64,000 bases of DNA from Amanita rubescens (taxonomy: Eukaryota > Basidiomycota > Agaricomycetes > Agaricales > Amanitaceae), in the NCBI GenBank assembly GCA_015039365.1, contig WION01000113.1, forward strand, positions 62,001 through 126,000, read 5' to 3'. Under the pieces are notes generated by a model. It ran no database searches and was not told the origin of the DNA. It saw only the letters and a list, made by a program, of their open reading frames with translations. Positions 62,201-64,000 of the stretch are shown piece after piece; the first letter of the stretch is position 1, and every line of letters starts with the position of its first letter. Position numbers and translations under genes: made by a program.

Positions 62201-64000
62201 AAAGTGTTCGTAAACGGTCGGTCGGCTAAAATGAATCAGAAAATTGGGCCTCTCGAGTAGCGCAAAAGTCACTCACAGGTTCTTAAGCCCGGATAAGCCT
62301 AAAAGTGCATTTATTGACTTGTCTGTGAGATACTTGGTAGTATTCAGTAGCCTTTCGGTCCACGTAACCTCGTCCACTTCACCGCCTTTCGCGCCAGAAG
62401 ATGAGACGGATGGCAATGGCAAAATGAAATCTGCCAACACTTGCTCGACGACGGCCCTATGCCGATTGAGACAAGTAATCTACAAGCAAGGTGATCAACT
62501 CACCAAACTCCGCTGTTTTTGAACATCATTTGAAGAATCTCGTCCGGGATCCACGCAAATTGTTTAACAGCCGACGGATCGTTATTTTCACTAGAATATG
62601 TCAGCGGATGATAACGCACAAACAGCATATGCTACATACATTTCAGGGTATGCCACGCTATACAGTTTTCCCAACGTGTTCAGAGCTTCGGTACGGACAG
62701 CCGGCTGCATTGGTTAAGTACTTGGGAGGCACGTGCGCATATTGTACAGACCTTTTTATCTATACCTCTTTCAGCAACTGCTCGAAGTTGACGTTCGGAA
62801 ACATGATGAAGTGATGTCTCATAATCTAGCTGAGAGAAGACTTTGCATGCCGCGGCCCGAACCTTTTCGTCTGGATCGAGTAGTTTTGTACGAAGACACT
62901 CTGAACCATTCGTCAGTGAACGGGCTCTTAACAAACGGAGCGGCAATAATAACCTTCGATTGTTTCTCCCAGTTCGGGGAGACCAATGATGAGACCTCGC
63001 GTTGCTTCAACAAAGAGAACACGAATAGAGGACATCTTGTCACTCCGTCTAGCAAGCCAAGCACTCCAAGTCGTTGGATATTTCTTCACCAAGTCTGCTC
63101 CCGACTTGGCTGAAAACATCTCTCCTAGTACTTGGACAGCGATGGATCGTACAGTATTATCCTCTGCACGTAGCTCTTCTTCTAGCTGGGGGATCACGCT
63201 ATGCAACAGTCCGGGACATGATTCGTGCAAGCGCTTGATGAGGTCGTGTGCAGTTCGGATTTCACCATAGTCTTCATCCCCGCGAGAATTCGCGTATATA
63301 ATGTCGGAGAAATATTGTGATACGTGTCGTTGCAATTTATCAGCGGTGGCATTACAAACTTGAACAGCTAGGCGGTAGGCAGGTTGTTCGATGCGCTGTC
63401 AAGGCGTAGTGAGTCGAGTGTCTGCTAGCACTATACAACGCGTCTACTGGTATCATAGAGTGCGCGTTGACAGGAAAAGAAGAAATAACGTACCGCGTTT
63501 TTGTCCATAAACTGTGACATGATGGTCTCCAGCACTTCTGAGGGTAGAGTCTGGGACTCGTCTATCAACGCGACCAGAATATCGGCGAGGAAGAGTTCGA
63601 CTTTCTTATTGGACAGGTCGCGACGGACGAGCGCGAAAAACTCTCGAAAGATATCGCTCAAGAGTTCATCTGCACTTGGGAGGTCACAAACGAGGACTAC
63701 GCTCTTGACTGTGGACAAGGATTCGAGGAGATGGAAATATTGACCATAGTAAGGCGAGTCTGTGCCCTTTAAACCGGCGCTTAGTTGGCGAAAGAAGAAC
63801 TGGAAGATGTCGCGGAGTTCTGGTTGAGTATAAGGTGCGTCTGGTGCATATAAGCGTAAAATGTCGGCGAGACAGCAAGCTGTATATGCTTTGACACCTC
63901 TGTCCTTGTGAAGGAGAAGGGAATTGTTGACTAATTCTTTGCGAACAGTGGCAAGGGATGAGACGTCGACTTGTTCCTGTTCGAGTTCAGTGAGGTTTGA
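59206..64000 (-). CDS. PDS5: Sister chromatid cohesion protein Pds5 (5' end outside window)
   Basis: Many short introns interrupt one long minus-strand coding sequence running off the right edge, so the N-terminal start is missing. The conserved Pds5 N-terminal HEAT region is clear: YTACCLADILRLYAPDAPYT, RDIFQFFFRQLSAGL, SVVLVCDLPSADELLSDIF and ELFLADILVALIDES. Further HEAT-like helices continue (RSIAVQVLGEMFS, VRAAACKVFSQLDYETS). The C-terminal tail is charged, with acidic runs and a basic RLRPRRR patch, ending GAETVGSDG at 59206. Pds5 binds the cohesin kleisin Scc1 and, with Wapl or Eco1, controls cohesin release and cohesion. It acts in the nucleus. No disruption was seen, though not every exon junction was verified. 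Confidence 0.92.

Overview
The window reads as nuclear DNA of a basidiomycete fungus, most likely a mushroom-forming Agaricomycete. The genes are dense and carry many 45-65 bp GT-AG introns. An F-box relic opens the window. The largest repeats are KDZ-type DNA transposons, and long CpG-poor stretches lie beside CpG-rich young transposons. No organism name can be read from the sequence.

Layout. 0-12.3 kb is ordinary gene space: a frame-broken F-box gene, an SWR1-complex subunit (Swc5/BCNT), a secreted GH18 chitinase, a small conserved membrane protein divergent from SRP19, and a type-B carboxylesterase. 13.8-28.45 kb is a four-deep nest of LTR elements. A Ty1/copia element (13790-28450, minus strand, TSD TGCTG) is split by a non-autonomous LTR element (17298-26308). 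That is split by a Ty3/gypsy chromovirus (18734-25424, TSD CACTT), whose integrase is split by a solo LTR (23401-23794, TSD CCGC). The copia element itself landed inside an older inverted-repeat element.

30.2-48.6 kb is an almost perfect 18.4-kb palindrome. It is not a simple inverted duplication. It is one 9195-bp KDZ transposon inserted, in opposite orientation, into another copy of itself. Each copy has its own exact 8-bp target-site duplication (ATCATGCA outside, ATGCTGGC inside). Each copy carries three genes: a KDZ transposase, a protein with an RNase H1 hybrid-binding N-terminal domain followed by short tandem repeats, and a third nuclear-looking accessory protein. The transposase has the same in-frame TGA in both copies. 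The palindromic arms are nearly identical (two substitutions seen in 8.67 kb). The 521-bp end segments, which do not face each other in the palindrome, differ at eight sites. This contrast points to arm-to-arm gene conversion, or to an assembly effect.

48.6-59.1 kb is AT-rich, CpG-poor repeat territory. It holds decayed coding fragments, hairpin (MITE-like) elements, two solo LTRs with exact TSDs, and a tRNA-related SINE with a 16-bp TSD. 59.2-64.0 kb holds most of a PDS5 cohesin-regulator gene running off the right edge.

For intron-containing genes, start and end are the inferred CDS limits. Splice sites were chosen by eye from GT-AG signals and reading-frame continuity.
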